Positions 1 to 8,949 are shown, counted from the stretch's first letter. The stretch: 64,000 nt of DNA from Microbacterium marinilacus (GCF_019753765.1 NZ_JAIJZW010000008.1:122166-186165), one strand, 5' to 3'. Notes: generated by a model from the sequence alone, not told the origin. A program made the numbers and translations.

Positions 1-141
1 GTGACACAGCACCGCGACCTCCTCACGCCGCAGGCCTGCCGTGCGCCGCCGCGCGCCACGCGGCAGGCCGACGTCCTCTGGCTGCAGCGCCTCGCGGCGG
101 TTGCGCAGGAACTCGGCCAGGCCGGTGCGATCGATCATCAT
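1..141 (-). CDS. MmyB-like HTH transcriptional regulator, N-terminal part (cut by the window edge)
   Basis: Only the first 47 codons are inside the window. Reading the minus strand from the ATG at 141 gives a peptide with the elements [16 protein letters not shown] and [10 protein letters not shown]. These are the hallmark of the XRE-type HTH at the N-terminus of actinobacterial regulators that carry a C-terminal MmyB-like ligand-binding domain. A second ATG follows immediately and could also be the start. The gene diverges from the SDR oxidoreductase that begins at 310. Such regulators often sit next to SDR genes and probably control them; that link is inferred from position only. Confidence 0.85.
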   Translation of the reverse strand, partial: MMIDRTGLAEFLRNRREALQPEDVGLPRGARRRTAGLRREEVAVLCH

Positions 142-309
142 CCGTTTCTACCGGCCGGAGTCGGCGCCTGCCACGGATCGCCGATCCGCCCTTCGGCGCC
201 GAAGGGCGGATGCAGGGGTGGTCGGGTGAGCAGTGGATCGACGGGCCCTGGATGGCGCCCGGCCGCTGCCGGAGGCTCGACTCACCGACCACCTCCCGAA
301 GGAGACCCC

Positions 310-1251
310 ATGCCCCGTCGTCCCATCGACATCACCGTCCCCGACCTCGCCGGCAGGCGTGCGCTCGTCACCGGGGCCAGCGACGGCATGGGCCTGCGCA
401 TCGCGACGCGGCTCGCCGCGGCCGGCGCCGAGCTCGTGCTGCCCGTCCGCAATCCGGCGAAGGGGGAGCGGGCGCTCGCGACCATCCGTGCGGAGGTGCC
501 CGGGGCTCGCGCGTCGCTGCACAGCATGGACCTCTCGTCGCTGGCGTCGATCGGCGCCCTGGGCGAGGCGCTGCGCGCGGAGGGCGAGCCGCTCCACCTC
601 CTCATCAACAACGCCGGAGTGATGACGCCGCCCACGCGCCAGACCACCGCCGACGGGTTCGAGCTGCAGCTCGGTACGAATCACCTGGGCCACGTGGCGC
701 TCGTCGCGCACCTGCTGCCGCTGCTGCGCGCGGGTCGCGCGCGCGTCACGTCGCAGCTGAGCGTCGCCGCCGAGAACGGCAGGATCAACTGGGACGACCT
801 GCAGTGGGAGCGCCGGTACGACGGGATGGCCGCCTACCGCCAGTCGAAGATCGCGTTCGGCCTGTTCGCGCTCGAGCTCGAACGCCGCAGCGCCGCGCAT
901 GGGTGGGGCATCACGAGCAACGTCTCGCACCCGGGCATCGCCCCGACCAGCCTGCTGGCGGCGCGGCCCGAGGTCGGGCGCAGCGGCGACACCGCGGGCG
1001 TACGCCTCATTCGCGTGCTGTCGCGCCTGGGGATAGCGGGCACGGTCGACTCGGCGGGCCTGCCGGCGCTGATGGCGGCGACGGATCCCGCGTCGCGCGG
1101 CGGGGCGTTCTACGGTCCGGGAGGCCTCCGCAACATGGGTGGAGCGCCCTCCGAGCAGACGCTCTACGCGCCGCTGCGCAGCGCGGAGGAGGCGGGCCGC
1201 GTCTGGGAAGTGTCGGAGCGTCTCGCCAGGGCGTCGTTCTCCTCCGCCTGA
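310..1251 (+). CDS. SDR-family NAD(P)-dependent oxidoreductase
   Basis: The product is a 313-residue short-chain dehydrogenase. The cofactor motif TGASDGMG is at residues 21-28, the NNAG motif at 100-103, and the catalytic YRQSK (Tyr176, Lys180) follows. The long C-terminal part is typical of light-dependent protochlorophyllide reductase/retinol dehydrogenase-like SDRs, so the substrate cannot be named. The ATG at 310 is chosen because an AAGGAG-type ribosome site (299-304) precedes it; the open frame runs further upstream without a better signal. The gene diverges from the MmyB-like regulator at the left edge, its probable regulator. Confidence 0.85.
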   Translation: MPRRPIDITVPDLAGRRALVTGASDGMGLRIATRLAAAGAELVLPVRNPAKGERALATIRAEVPGARASLHSMDLSSLASIGALGEALRAEGEPLHLLINNAGVMTPPTRQTTADGFELQLGTNHLGHVALVAHLLPLLRAGRARVTSQLSVAAENGRINWDDLQWERRYDGMAAYRQSKIAFGLFALELERRSAAHGWGITSNVSHPGIAPTSLLAARPEVGRSGDTAGVRLIRVLSRLGIAGTVDSAGLPALMAATDPASRGGAFYGPGGLRNMGGAPSEQTLYAPLRSAEEAGRVWEVSERLARASFSSA

Positions 1252-1313
1252 GCGGCGTGCGTCGGGGTCTCCGCCGGATGCGGCGCGTCCCCGCGCATTT
1301 GCTATAGCCGTGC

Positions 1314-1319
1314 TATAAC
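1314..1319 (+). promoter_or_regulatory. Candidate -10 box for a leaderless glycosyltransferase mRNA
   Basis: TATAAC lies seven bases upstream of the ATG at 1327, and there is no Shine-Dalgarno sequence between them. This spacing would start the transcript at or next to the start codon. The box is embedded in GCTATAGC...GCTATAAC, two near-identical eight-base units that may also bind a regulator. No convincing -35 element is visible. Confidence 0.5.
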
Positions 1320-1326
1320 TAAATCG

Positions 1327-2613
1327 ATGTCCACCTACCTCGTCTGCAGCACGCCGGTGCACGGCCACGTCGGCCCGATGCTGGAGGCGGCCCGCCACCT
1401 GGTGTCGCGCGGGCATCGGGTGGTCTTCCTCACGGGCACGCGGTTCGCCGAGCGCGTCGCCGCGACCGGCGCCGAGTTCCGCGCTCTCGAGGGGATCGCC
1501 GACTTCGACGACCGAGACGTCGACAGCTATCTGCCCGAGCGCGACCGCTACCGCGGCATCGCGCGTGCGCAGTACGACATCCAGACGATCTTCGTGAAGC
1601 CGATCCCCGATCAGCACCGCGCAGTACGCGAGATCGTCGCCGCCGAGTCACCCGCGGCGATCCTGGTCGACGGTGCCTTCGCCGGCGTCGCGCCGCTGCT
1701 GCTCGGCGGTGCGCCGCGGCCGCCCGTGCTCGCACTCGGCGTGACGCCGCTGACGCAGTCGAGCCGAGACGTGGCGCCGGCGGGAACGGCGCTGCCGCCG
1801 TCCTCGTCCCCGCTCGGGCGCGTGCGCAACCGCCTGCTCGGCCTGGTGGCCCGGCGCGTGCTGTTCCGCCAGACCCAGCAGCTCGGAGACCGGATCCTCG
1901 CCGAGCTGGGGGCGCGCGACTCCGGTCTGTTCGTCATGGACATCTCGGGCGCCTACGACAGGTTCCTGCACCTCGGCGCGAGGGCGTTCGAGTATCCGCG
2001 CAGCGATCTCGCGCCCAACACGACGTTCGTCGGTCCCATCCCTCCACAGCCGTCGTCGGCGGCGCTGCCGAGCTGGTGGCCCGACCTGCAGGCGGGGCGT
2101 CCCGTCGTCCACGTCACGCAGGGGACGATCGACAACCACGACCTCGACCGGCTGATCCGGCCGACGCTGCGTGCGCTCGAGCGGCTGGACGTCCTCGTCG
2201 TCGTCACGCTCGGCGGCCTCGATCCGAGTGTGCTGCAGGGAGAGGTGCCCGAGAACGCGCGGGTCGCCGAGTACCTGCCGTACGACCGGCTGATGCCGCT
2301 CACCTCGGTCTACGTCACGAACGGCGGCTACGGCGGGGTTCAGCAGGCGCTGCGCGACGGCGTGCCGATGGTGGTGGCTGGAGACTCCGAGGACAAGCCC
2401 GAGGTCGCGGCCCGCGTGGCGTGGTCCGGAGCCGGCATCGACCTGCGCACCGGAACCCCGTCGCCGGAGGCGCTGCGATCCGCGGTGCAGCGGGTGCTGT
2501 CCGAGGCATCCTTCCGCACGGCGGCCGGACGGATGGCGGAGGCGATCGCCGAGTACGACACGCTCGCCCTCATCGAGGCCGAGCTCGAGGGCGCCGTCGT
2601 CCGCGCGGGCTGA
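1327..2613 (+). CDS. GT1-family glycosyltransferase (macrolide glycosyltransferase-like)
   Basis: The product is 428 residues, the normal size for MGT/UGT-type GT-B glycosyltransferases. The N-terminus has the acceptor-domain pattern PVHGHVGPMLEAARHLVSRG. The C-terminal half contains the donor-binding region with VYVTNGGYGGVQQAL and a GVPMVV stretch, where the usual HCG of plant UGTs is NGG as in many bacterial MGT enzymes. It probably transfers a sugar from a nucleotide donor to a small hydrophobic acceptor. Nearby SDR and TetR/MFS genes suggest modification or export of a xenobiotic, but this is inference. There is no ribosome site; see the leaderless promoter. Confidence 0.85.
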   Translation: MSTYLVCSTPVHGHVGPMLEAARHLVSRGHRVVFLTGTRFAERVAATGAEFRALEGIADFDDRDVDSYLPERDRYRGIARAQYDIQTIFVKPIPDQHRAVREIVAAESPAAILVDGAFAGVAPLLLGGAPRPPVLALGVTPLTQSSRDVAPAGTALPPSSSPLGRVRNRLLGLVARRVLFRQTQQLGDRILAELGARDSGLFVMDISGAYDRFLHLGARAFEYPRSDLAPNTTFVGPIPPQPSSAALPSWWPDLQAGRPVVHVTQGTIDNHDLDRLIRPTLRALERLDVLVVVTLGGLDPSVLQGEVPENARVAEYLPYDRLMPLTSVYVTNGGYGGVQQALRDGVPMVVAGDSEDKPEVAARVAWSGAGIDLRTGTPSPEALRSAVQRVLSEASFRTAAGRMAEAIAEYDTLALIEAELEGAVVRAG

Positions 2614-2623
2614 GCCCGAGACG

Positions 2624-2651
2624 CGTCGCGGGCTCTAGCCGGCCCGCGACG
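2624..2651. terminator. Bidirectional hairpin between the convergent glycosyltransferase and TetR genes
   Basis: CGTCGCGGGC (2624-2633) and GCCCGCGACG (2642-2651) form a perfect 10-bp stem with an 8-base loop. It spans the stop codon of the TetR gene and lies 10 bases past the glycosyltransferase stop. No clear T-tract is present, as is common in high-GC actinobacteria. Confidence 0.55.
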
Positions 2652-3282
2652 ACGTGTCGGCGAAGACGAGGCGCTCGATCGCGTCGCGCAGCCAGGATCG
2701 ATACCGTTCGTCGTCCCAGCCCAGGTCGCCCGTGAAGAAGCGGTAGGTGTCGGGCGAGACCAGGTAGGTCAGCACGTCGGTGCGCTCGTCCGCGTCGACC
2801 TCGCCTCGCAGCAGCCCGCGCGACTGCGCCCAGACGACGGCGGCCCGGATGTCCTCGTGACGACGCCGGTCGAGATCCGCCACCAGCGCCGCGACGGCGT
2901 CGTCCGTGCGCGCTGCGTCGTACAGCGCCCGGTGGATGCCGGCGGTGCGGGCGTTCGCCTGGGCCAGGAACGAGACGTACGCGTCGAGGGCGTCGTCCGC
3001 AGGCAGCGCCATGATTGCCGTCAGGGCGGGACGCTCGTGCAGCGGATGGGTGCCCTCGTCACCGGCGAGGGTGAGCTCGAACGCCGCCATGAGCAGAGAT
3101 CTCTTCGCGCCGGCGAGGTGGACGCTCTGCGCCGAGACACCCGCCTCGGCGGCGATGGCGGCGATGGTGGTGCCGCTGTACCCGTCCCGCGCGAAGAGGC
3201 GGGCCGCCGCGGTGACGATCCGGCGTCGGGTCCGTGCCGACGCCTCCTCGCGGGCCGGCGAGTTGTACCGGCGCGTTCCCAT
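2635..3282 (-). CDS. TetR/AcrR-family transcriptional regulator
   Basis: The product is 215 residues. The N-terminal TetR helix-turn-helix is clear: ARTRRRIVTAAARLFARDG followed by TTIAAIAAEAGVSAQSVH. The C-terminal effector domain is not classifiable by eye. The ATG at 3282 is chosen because it precedes the conserved HTH by the usual distance; the open frame extends upstream without a motif. It diverges, with about 94 bases between starts, from the MFS exporter at 3377, the standard arrangement of a TetR repressor and its efflux pump. Confidence 0.88.
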   Translation of the reverse strand: MGTRRYNSPAREEASARTRRRIVTAAARLFARDGYSGTTIAAIAAEAGVSAQSVHLAGAKRSLLMAAFELTLAGDEGTHPLHERPALTAIMALPADDALDAYVSFLAQANARTAGIHRALYDAARTDDAVAALVADLDRRRHEDIRAAVVWAQSRGLLRGEVDADERTDVLTYLVSPDTYRFFTGDLGWDDERYRSWLRDAIERLVFADTSSRAG

Positions 3283-3376
3283 GCCGAAGATCCTAATGGC
3301 GGGCCCCGCGCCCGCCCGCGGCGGCTGGGTTGCGCCGCGCGGATCCCGGCCCTCCAGACGGTGGGAGGATGATCCG

Positions 3377-4798
3377 ATGAGCTCCACCCCCGCAGCTGTG
3401 GGCCTCCGCAGTGAGCGGGGGCCCATTCTGCTGTCCGTCATGGTGTCGACGGGTCTCGTGGCTATCGACTCCACGGTCGTCGCCACCGCCGTGCCGTCGA
3501 TCGTCGCCGACATCGGCGGGTACGCCGCCTTCCCGTGGCTGTTCTCCATCTACCTGCTCGCGCAGGCGGTGCTCACGCCCGTCTACTCCAAGCTCGCCGA
3601 CCAGCTGGGACGCAAGCCGGTGCTGCTCTTCGGCATCGCCGTGTTCCTGATCGGCTCGCTGCTGTGCGGGGTGGCCTGGGACATGCCGTCGCTCATCGTC
3701 TTCCGGGCGGTGCAGGGCATCGGCGCCGGCGCCATCATGCCGATGACCGTCGTCATCGTCGGCGACATCTACTCCGTCGAGGAGCGCGCCCGCGTGCAGG
3801 GCTATCTCGCGAGCGTGTGGGGAGTGTCGTCGGTGGTCGGCCCGACGCTCGGCGGCCTGTTCTCACAGCTCGACATCTGGCGCTGGATCTTCCTCATCAA
3901 CATCCCGCTGTGCCTGCTCGCTTACTGGCTGCTCGCGCGCAACTACCGCGAGAGTCACGAGCGCCGCCGGCACCGGATCGACTGGGCGGGCGCCGCGCTG
4001 CTGACGTCGGGGCTGACGCTGCTGCTGCTCGGCGTGCTCGAGGGCGGTGTCGCGTGGGCGTGGGACTCGGCGATCTCCATCGGCGTGCTGAGCGGCGGCG
4101 CGGTGCTGATCCTGCTGTTCGTGCTCGTCGAGCGACGCGCTGCCGAGCCCATCCTGCCGCTGTGGATCTTCACGCGGCCGGTGGTGGCGTCGACCAGCGT
4201 GCTCAACCTGCTGCTCGGCGGCGTGCTGATCGGGTACACGGCGTGCATCCCGGCGTACCTGGAGGGCAGCGTCGGGGCGACGCCCCTGCTGGCGGGTCTC
4301 GCGCTCGCGACGCTGACCCTCGGCTGGCCCGTCGCCGCGGCGGTGTCGGGGCGGCTGTACCTGCGCTTCGGCTTCCGGCCGGTGATCATCGCCGGCACCG
4401 CGCTCGTGCTGGCGGCGGCGGCCGCGGTCGCGGCGCTGTCGGCATGGCCCAGCATCTGGGTGGTCGCCGGGGTCCTGTTCGTCGCCGGGCTCGGCTTCGG
4501 GTTCACGGCGGTGCCCTCCCTCGTCGCCGTGCAGTCGAGCGTGGCGTGGGAGGAGCGAGGCGTCGCGTCGGGCGCCCTGATGTTCTCGCGCTCCATCGGT
4601 CAGGCGGTGCTGGCGGGGGCCCTCGGAGCGCTGTCGAACGGGATCATCGCGCAGCTCGGAGGCGACGAGCGCGACCCGTCGACGGTGATCGCCTCGTCCG
4701 GTGCCGTGTTCCTCGCCTCCGCGATCTGCGCCGTGGCCATGTTCGGCCTGGCGTTCGCGGTCCCGCGCTCTCGCGCCGTCGCGGAGCCCACAGCCTGA
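3377..4798 (+). CDS. MFS drug efflux transporter, DHA2 (EmrB/QacA-like)
   Basis: The product is 473 residues with 12-14 hydrophobic segments. The first helix contains the DHA2-type motif DSTVVATAVPSIVAD. The loop after helix 2 has the MFS signature LADQLGRKPVLL, and helix 5 has motif C-like GVSSVVGPTLGG. These features identify a proton-driven multidrug exporter of the plasma membrane. The start at 3377 follows GGGAGGAT. Divergent from a TetR regulator, which is probably its repressor and binds in the intervening 94 bases. Confidence 0.9.
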   Translation: MSSTPAAVGLRSERGPILLSVMVSTGLVAIDSTVVATAVPSIVADIGGYAAFPWLFSIYLLAQAVLTPVYSKLADQLGRKPVLLFGIAVFLIGSLLCGVAWDMPSLIVFRAVQGIGAGAIMPMTVVIVGDIYSVEERARVQGYLASVWGVSSVVGPTLGGLFSQLDIWRWIFLINIPLCLLAYWLLARNYRESHERRRHRIDWAGAALLTSGLTLLLLGVLEGGVAWAWDSAISIGVLSGGAVLILLFVLVERRAAEPILPLWIFTRPVVASTSVLNLLLGGVLIGYTACIPAYLEGSVGATPLLAGLALATLTLGWPVAAAVSGRLYLRFGFRPVIIAGTALVLAAAAAVAALSAWPSIWVVAGVLFVAGLGFGFTAVPSLVAVQSSVAWEERGVASGALMFSRSIGQAVLAGALGALSNGIIAQLGGDERDPSTVIASSGAVFLASAICAVAMFGLAFAVPRSRAVAEPTA

Positions 4799-4836
4799 CC
4801 GCGTGCCTCGGCCGCTGTGACGGCGCCGGGCGACTC

Positions 4837-4858
4837 TTGTGCCATCTGTGTGACACAA
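4837..4858. promoter_or_regulatory. Palindromic operator candidate upstream of the membrane protein/YtrA-type GntR pair
   Basis: TGTGTGACACA (4847-4857) is an 11-base palindrome with an odd centre, nested in wider arms TTGTG (4837-4841) and CACAA (4854-4858). It lies about 40 bases upstream of the membrane-protein start at 4894. GntR/YtrA regulators bind two-fold symmetric sites of this size and usually autoregulate their operon, so the small regulator encoded downstream is the natural candidate. The assignment is inferred. Confidence 0.4.
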
Positions 4859-4893
4859 TTCGCTGAGATGCGTCGCGGCAGGACGGAGAACGC

Positions 4894-5853
4894 ATGGAAC
4901 GACTCGCCCAGCTCACCCTCGTCGACTGGCTCTCGCTGATCCCGGCCACGCCCGTCGTGAGCCTGGTCGTCGCGCTCGCGGTGGGCAACGCGGTGCTGCT
5001 GTTCCGGCGGGAACGGCGCGTGGCCCCGGCGCTGACGGCCGACAGGCCGGCGCACGCGGACGCCGCCTTCGGCGCCGCCGCGGTGATCGTGCTGCACCTC
5101 GGCACGGACATCGTCGGAGGGCGCCTGCTGGAGGTGGACGCCCAGACCGTGAGCTGGTGGCGGTGCGCGATGCCCCTGCTCGCGGGAACGGCGGTGCTCG
5201 TCGTGATGCGGCTTCTGCTGCCCGGACGCCGCCCGGGCGCGCCGCCGGTCATGCCGACCACGCGTCGCACCTGGCTGACGTTCGGTCGACGTGCCGAGCG
5301 CCTCGCCGCCGCCGCAGCGGTCGCGACGCTCGTCGCCGTGACGGTCGCCTCCGGGCTCCAGTCGACGCCGGATGCGGACGGCAGGTACGTCCACGTCGAG
5401 ATCCCGATCCCGAACGAGGACATCGATCCGCTGCGGCCGTGGTTCTACGGGTGGGCGTACGGCGTTCCCGTGCTCATCTGCCTCGCGGTCCTGCTCGTGG
5501 CGGGGATCGCGGTGCTGCGCGGCAACGCCGCGCGCCCCTACCGGGATCCCGAGACGGTCGCGGCGGAGCGCCGCTCGCGCGAGTCGATCGCCCGGGCGGC
5601 GACCGCCGTCGTCGGGGGCGCGGCGATGCTCACGCTCGGCGGCGCGTTGCGATTCGTCTCGCACGCCAGGACCACGTCGCTCGAGATCGACGGCCAGGGC
5701 ATCTACGAGGCGTCCTGGCGGTACGCCGAGCTCGCCGCGATCGGAGGATGGCTCGCGCCCGTCGCGGAGGTGCTGGGCTTCCTCGCCCTCTTCGCCGTGA
5801 TGGTGGGGTCGCTCGAGCACGTGTTCGAGCGGGAGCGGGAGCTCGCGGGGTGA
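4894..5853 (+). CDS. Multi-pass membrane protein of unknown function
   Basis: The product is 319 residues with five or six hydrophobic segments (near residues 18-36, 52-68, 83-100, 132-150, 188-206 and the C-terminus). No catalytic motif or family could be recognised. A region reading HVEIPIPNEDIDPLRPW, between two membrane segments, probably lies outside the membrane. The last codons overlap the GTG of a YtrA-type GntR regulator, so the two are co-transcribed and translationally coupled. In YtrA operons the companion is usually an ABC exporter or a membrane protein of cell-envelope stress, which suggests such a role here. Confidence 0.7.
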   Translation: MERLAQLTLVDWLSLIPATPVVSLVVALAVGNAVLLFRRERRVAPALTADRPAHADAAFGAAAVIVLHLGTDIVGGRLLEVDAQTVSWWRCAMPLLAGTAVLVVMRLLLPGRRPGAPPVMPTTRRTWLTFGRRAERLAAAAAVATLVAVTVASGLQSTPDADGRYVHVEIPIPNEDIDPLRPWFYGWAYGVPVLICLAVLLVAGIAVLRGNAARPYRDPETVAAERRSRESIARAATAVVGGAAMLTLGGALRFVSHARTTSLEIDGQGIYEASWRYAELAAIGGWLAPVAEVLGFLALFAVMVGSLEHVFERERELAG

Positions 5854-6176
5854 CTCCGGACGAGATCTACCGCCGCTTCCGGGGGCTGATCGTGACCGGG
5901 CGGCTGGGAGCGGGGGAGCGGCTGCCGACCGTGCGGCAGACGGCCGCCGATCTCGCGGTCGCCCCGGGGACGGCGGCGAAGGCGTACCGGATGCTCGAGC
6001 AGGACGGCCTCGTGGTCACGCGGACCGCGGCGGGCACGCGGGTGGCGCCGTCGGCCGCCGTGCTGCCCGCGTCGATCGTGCGCCGCGTGCGGGACCTCGT
6101 CGAGATCGCGGAGGCGGAGGGCGTGACCGTGGATCAGGTCGCCGACGCCCTCAGAGCATCCTGGTCCGCCCGCTGA
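5850..6176 (+). CDS. GntR-family regulator, YtrA subfamily
   Basis: The product is 108 residues, the short form typical of YtrA regulators, which have a winged helix and only a small helical dimerisation tail. The HTH reads LPTVRQTAADLAVAPGTAAKAYRML, followed by the wing GLVVTRTAAGTRV. The GTG start overlaps the TGA of the membrane-protein gene (GTGA). Likely represses its own operon from the palindrome at about 4847; ligand unknown. Confidence 0.88.
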   Translation: MTPDEIYRRFRGLIVTGRLGAGERLPTVRQTAADLAVAPGTAAKAYRMLEQDGLVVTRTAAGTRVAPSAAVLPASIVRRVRDLVEIAEAEGVTVDQVADALRASWSAR

Positions 6177-6186
6177 CGGCGGGCGG
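6166..6186. terminator. Hairpin between the convergent GntR and HpaI genes
   Basis: CCGCCCGC (6166-6173) and GCGGGCGG (6179-6186) form an 8-bp GC stem with the five-base loop TGACG, which includes the TGA of the GntR gene. It sits just before the stop of the convergent hpaI gene, so it could end transcription from both sides. There is no T-tract. Confidence 0.5.
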
Positions 6187-6195
6187 GCCAGGACA

Positions 6196-6996
6196 TCAGC
6201 GCGACGTGCTCCGACCGGTGTCGGCGGGGATGTAGGTCGCGGCAAGGCGCTCGGCGCCGCGCGCGGCCAGGGCGACGTCGGCGCCGACGAGCACGAAGCG
6301 CGCGCCCGAGTCGACGTAGCCGCGCGCGGCGGACTCCGCGAACGCGTTCACGCCGACGGGCTTGCCCGCCGCGCTGACGGCGGCGAACGCGCGCTCGACC
6401 GCGGCCACGACGTCCGGGTGCGTCTGCTGTCCGATGAGGCCCATCGACGCCGCCAGGTCGCTCGGCCCGACGAAGACGCCGTCGACCCCCGGGGTGGCGG
6501 CGATCGCCTCGGCGTTCTCGACTCCCTCCGACGTCTCGACCTGCACGATCACGGAGGTGTGCTGCGCCGCCGTCGCGAGGTAGTCGTCGACGCGGTTCCA
6601 CCTGCCGGAGCGGGCGAGCGCGTTGCCGACTCCGCGGTGCCCCCGAGGCGGATAGGACGCGTGGGCGACGGCGGCCTCGGCCTCCGCGGCCGTCGAGACC
6701 ATGGGCACCATCACGGTCTGCGCGCCGAGGTCGAGCACCTGCTTGATCCAGACCGCGTCGTTCGCCGGCACGCGCACGATCGTCGTGACGGGGTAGGCGG
6801 CCGTCGCCTGCAGCAGGGTCTGCACGTCGCCCAGCCCGACCGGCGCGTGCTCCATGTCGATCATGATCCAGTCGAGCCCGGAGCCGGCCATGATCTCGGC
6901 GAGCACGGGAGAGTCGGAGCACACCCAGCCCCCGAACAGCGCGCGGTCCGCTCCGGCGATCGCGTCGCGGAGTGTGGGAGCTAGACGAAGCGGCAT
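6196..6996 (-). CDS. hpaI: 4-hydroxy-2-oxo-heptane-1,7-dioate aldolase (HpcH/HpaI family)
   Basis: The product is 266 residues. HpaI splits 4-hydroxy-2-oxoheptanedioate into pyruvate and succinic semialdehyde, the last step of homoprotocatechuate meta-cleavage. The class II pyruvate aldolase residues are all visible: His50 in IDMEHAPVG, Arg75 in VRVP, Glu154 in VQVETSEG and Asp180 in GPSDLA. Each is shifted by five from the E. coli HpaI residues (His45, Arg70, Glu149, Asp175) as I recall them. The ATG at 6996 overlaps the end of hpaH by 16 bases, implying coupled translation. Last gene of the hpa operon. Confidence 0.9.
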   Translation of the reverse strand: MPLRLAPTLRDAIAGADRALFGGWVCSDSPVLAEIMAGSGLDWIMIDMEHAPVGLGDVQTLLQATAAYPVTTIVRVPANDAVWIKQVLDLGAQTVMVPMVSTAAEAEAAVAHASYPPRGHRGVGNALARSGRWNRVDDYLATAAQHTSVIVQVETSEGVENAEAIAATPGVDGVFVGPSDLAASMGLIGQQTHPDVVAAVERAFAAVSAAGKPVGVNAFAESAARGYVDSGARFVLVGADVALAARGAERLAATYIPADTGRSTSR

Positions 6997-7766
6997 GCGA
7001 TTGTCCCCATCCGTCCGTAGTCGCACAGGATGCTGTCGCCCGCGGTGACCCACACGGGACGCGTGAACGACCCGGCGAGGATGATCTCGCCGGCCTCGAG
7101 GCGGTCGCCGTGCTGATGCAGCTTGTCGGCGAGCCAGCCGACGCCGGCAGCGGGGTGGCCCAGCACGCCTCCCGAGACGCCGGTCTCCTCGATCTGCTCG
7201 TTGCGGTGCAGCATCGCGCCCACCCACCGCAGGTCGATGTCGTCCGGTCGCATCGGACGTCCGCCGAGCACCATCCCGCCGTAGGCGGCGTTGTCGCTGA
7301 TCGTGTCGACGATGGTCCGCCCCTCCAGCTCGATGTGCGAGTTGAGCACCTCCAGGGCGGGGGTGACGTACTCGGTCGCCCGCAGCACGTCGAACAGCGT
7401 GCAGCCCGGCCCCTTGAGGGCGTCCCTCAGCACGAAGGCGAGCTCGACCTCGATGCGGACGTTCGAGAACAGCGCGGCCGGGATCGTCGCACCCGACTCC
7501 CACACGGTGTCGTCGAACATGACCCCGTAGTCGGGCTCGGAGATGCCCGTCGCCTGTTGCATCGCCTTGGACGTCAGCCCGATCTTCCGGCCGACCAGGC
7601 GGCGTCCGGCGGCGGCCTGCGAGTCGCGCCAGATGCGCTGGATCGCGTAGGCGTCGTCGACGGTCGCATCGGGGAAGCGGGCGGTGATGCGCGGGATGAC
7701 GCCGTGCGTCCGGTCGGCCTCCGCGAGCTCCGCCGCGAGCTGCTCGATCTGCTCCGTTGTCAGCAT
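6981..7766 (-). CDS. hpaH: 2-oxo-hept-4-ene-1,7-dioate hydratase
   Basis: The product is 261 residues and belongs to the MhpD/HpaH branch of the FAH superfamily. It hydrates 2-oxohept-4-ene-1,7-dioate before aldol cleavage by HpaI. The family motif [13 protein letters not shown] is at about residues 58-70, and the metal-binding ExE (Glu106, Glu108 in RIEVELAF) and Glu139 are present. It lies directly between hpaD and hpaI on the same strand and overlaps hpaI, consistent with the pathway order. The E. coli operon has the same HpaH-HpaI pair. Confidence 0.9.
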   Translation of the reverse strand: MLTTEQIEQLAAELAEADRTHGVIPRITARFPDATVDDAYAIQRIWRDSQAAAGRRLVGRKIGLTSKAMQQATGISEPDYGVMFDDTVWESGATIPAALFSNVRIEVELAFVLRDALKGPGCTLFDVLRATEYVTPALEVLNSHIELEGRTIVDTISDNAAYGGMVLGGRPMRPDDIDLRWVGAMLHRNEQIEETGVSGGVLGHPAAGVGWLADKLHQHGDRLEAGEIILAGSFTRPVWVTAGDSILCDYGRMGTIACRFV

Positions 7767-7775
7767 GGCCGGGCC

Positions 7776-8948
7776 CTAGAGCTGCTCGCCGAGCTTGTAC
7801 TCGCCCTGTTTCCAGGCGGGCAGGGCGTCGTCCTCGTCCCCCGCACGGGTGTACGAGAAGCCGTCGGCCCCGATGGTCACGGCCATCTCGCTCCGGTCCT
7901 CGCGCGAGACGACGGGCCGCGGGTTGCCGTCGAGGTCGAGCACGAGCGACGCCTCGGTGTACCAGCTCGGGACGACGGGGTTGCCCCAGAAGTCGCGGCG
8001 CTGGTTGTCGTGCACGTCCCAGGTGACGACGGGGTTGTCGGGGTCGCCGGTGTAGTAGTCCTGCGTGTAGATCTCGACGCGGTGGCCGTCCGGGTCTCGC
8101 AGGTACAGGTAGAAGGCGTTCGAGACGCCGTGCCGCCCGGGCCCGCGCTCGATCGCGTCCGACCGGCGCAGGGCACCCAGCTTGTCGCAGATCGCGAGGA
8201 TGTTGTGCTTCTCGTGGGTGGCGAACGCCACGTGGTGCATGCGCGGGCCGTCGCCGCCGGTCGCGGCGGTGTCGTGCACGGTGGGCTTGCGCCGCAGCCA
8301 GGCGCCATAGACCACGCCGTCCTCGTCCTGGATGTCCTCGGTCACGCGGAACCCGAGGTCCTGATAGTGGCGCACCGCCCGCGGCACGTCGGGCGTGACC
8401 TGGTTGAAGTGGTCGAGCCGCACCAGCTCGCCGGGGGTGTGCAGGTCGTAGCGCCAGGAGAGGCGTTCGACATGGTCGGTCTGGTGGAAGAACTCGTAGG
8501 GGAAGCCCAGCGGGTCCTCGACGCGGACCGAGTCGCCGATGCCCTTCGTGAAGCCCTCCGGCCGACGCTCCACCCGGCAGCCGAGCTCGGTGTAGAAGGC
8601 CACGGCACGGTCGAGGTCCTGCGGCTCGCGCACGCGGTACGAGAACGCGGCGACCGCGGCGACGGGCCCCGCGCGCAGCACCAGGTTGTGATGGATGAAC
8701 TCCTCCGTCGAGCGGAGATAGACGGCCTCGTCGTCCTCCTCGGTGACGTGCAGGCCGAGCACGTCGACGTAGAACTCGCGGGACGCGGCGAGGTCGGTCA
8801 CGACCAGGTCCATGTACGCGCAGCGCAGGATGTCCGGCGGGGCGCTGGACGGGGTCGCGACGGCGTCGTCGGCGCGGATCGGGGCCTCCTGGGACACGAA
8901 GAAGCCGGAGGAGGTCAGGATGCCTCGGCGGTCGGTCGATGCGTCCAT
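7776..8948 (-). CDS. hpaD: 3,4-dihydroxyphenylacetate 2,3-dioxygenase (homoprotocatechuate dioxygenase)
   Basis: The product is 390 residues, an extradiol ring-cleavage dioxygenase of the vicinal-oxygen-chelate fold, resembling the Brevibacterium/Arthrobacter type rather than the LigB-like enzyme of E. coli. The 2-His-1-Glu metal triad is readable: His180 (VRLDHFNQ), His239 (RMHHVAF) and Glu292 (HRVEIYTQDY). All three are offset by 25 from the characterised Brevibacterium fuscum enzyme (155/214/267) as I remember it. The N-terminus has about 25 extra residues. The gene is one base away from hpaE and begins the ring-opening step. Confidence 0.92.
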   Translation of the reverse strand: MDASTDRRGILTSSGFFVSQEAPIRADDAVATPSSAPPDILRCAYMDLVVTDLAASREFYVDVLGLHVTEEDDEAVYLRSTEEFIHHNLVLRAGPVAAVAAFSYRVREPQDLDRAVAFYTELGCRVERRPEGFTKGIGDSVRVEDPLGFPYEFFHQTDHVERLSWRYDLHTPGELVRLDHFNQVTPDVPRAVRHYQDLGFRVTEDIQDEDGVVYGAWLRRKPTVHDTAATGGDGPRMHHVAFATHEKHNILAICDKLGALRRSDAIERGPGRHGVSNAFYLYLRDPDGHRVEIYTQDYYTGDPDNPVVTWDVHDNQRRDFWGNPVVPSWYTEASLVLDLDGNPRPVVSREDRSEMAVTIGADGFSYTRAGDEDDALPAWKQGEYKLGEQL

Positions 8949-8949
8949 G

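Noticed and set aside
148..1617. Long antisense open frame across the SDR and the start of the glycosyltransferase gene
   Set aside because: It is opposite two genes with clear motifs, its translation is Arg/Ala-rich with no motif, and such shadows are expected at 70% G+C.
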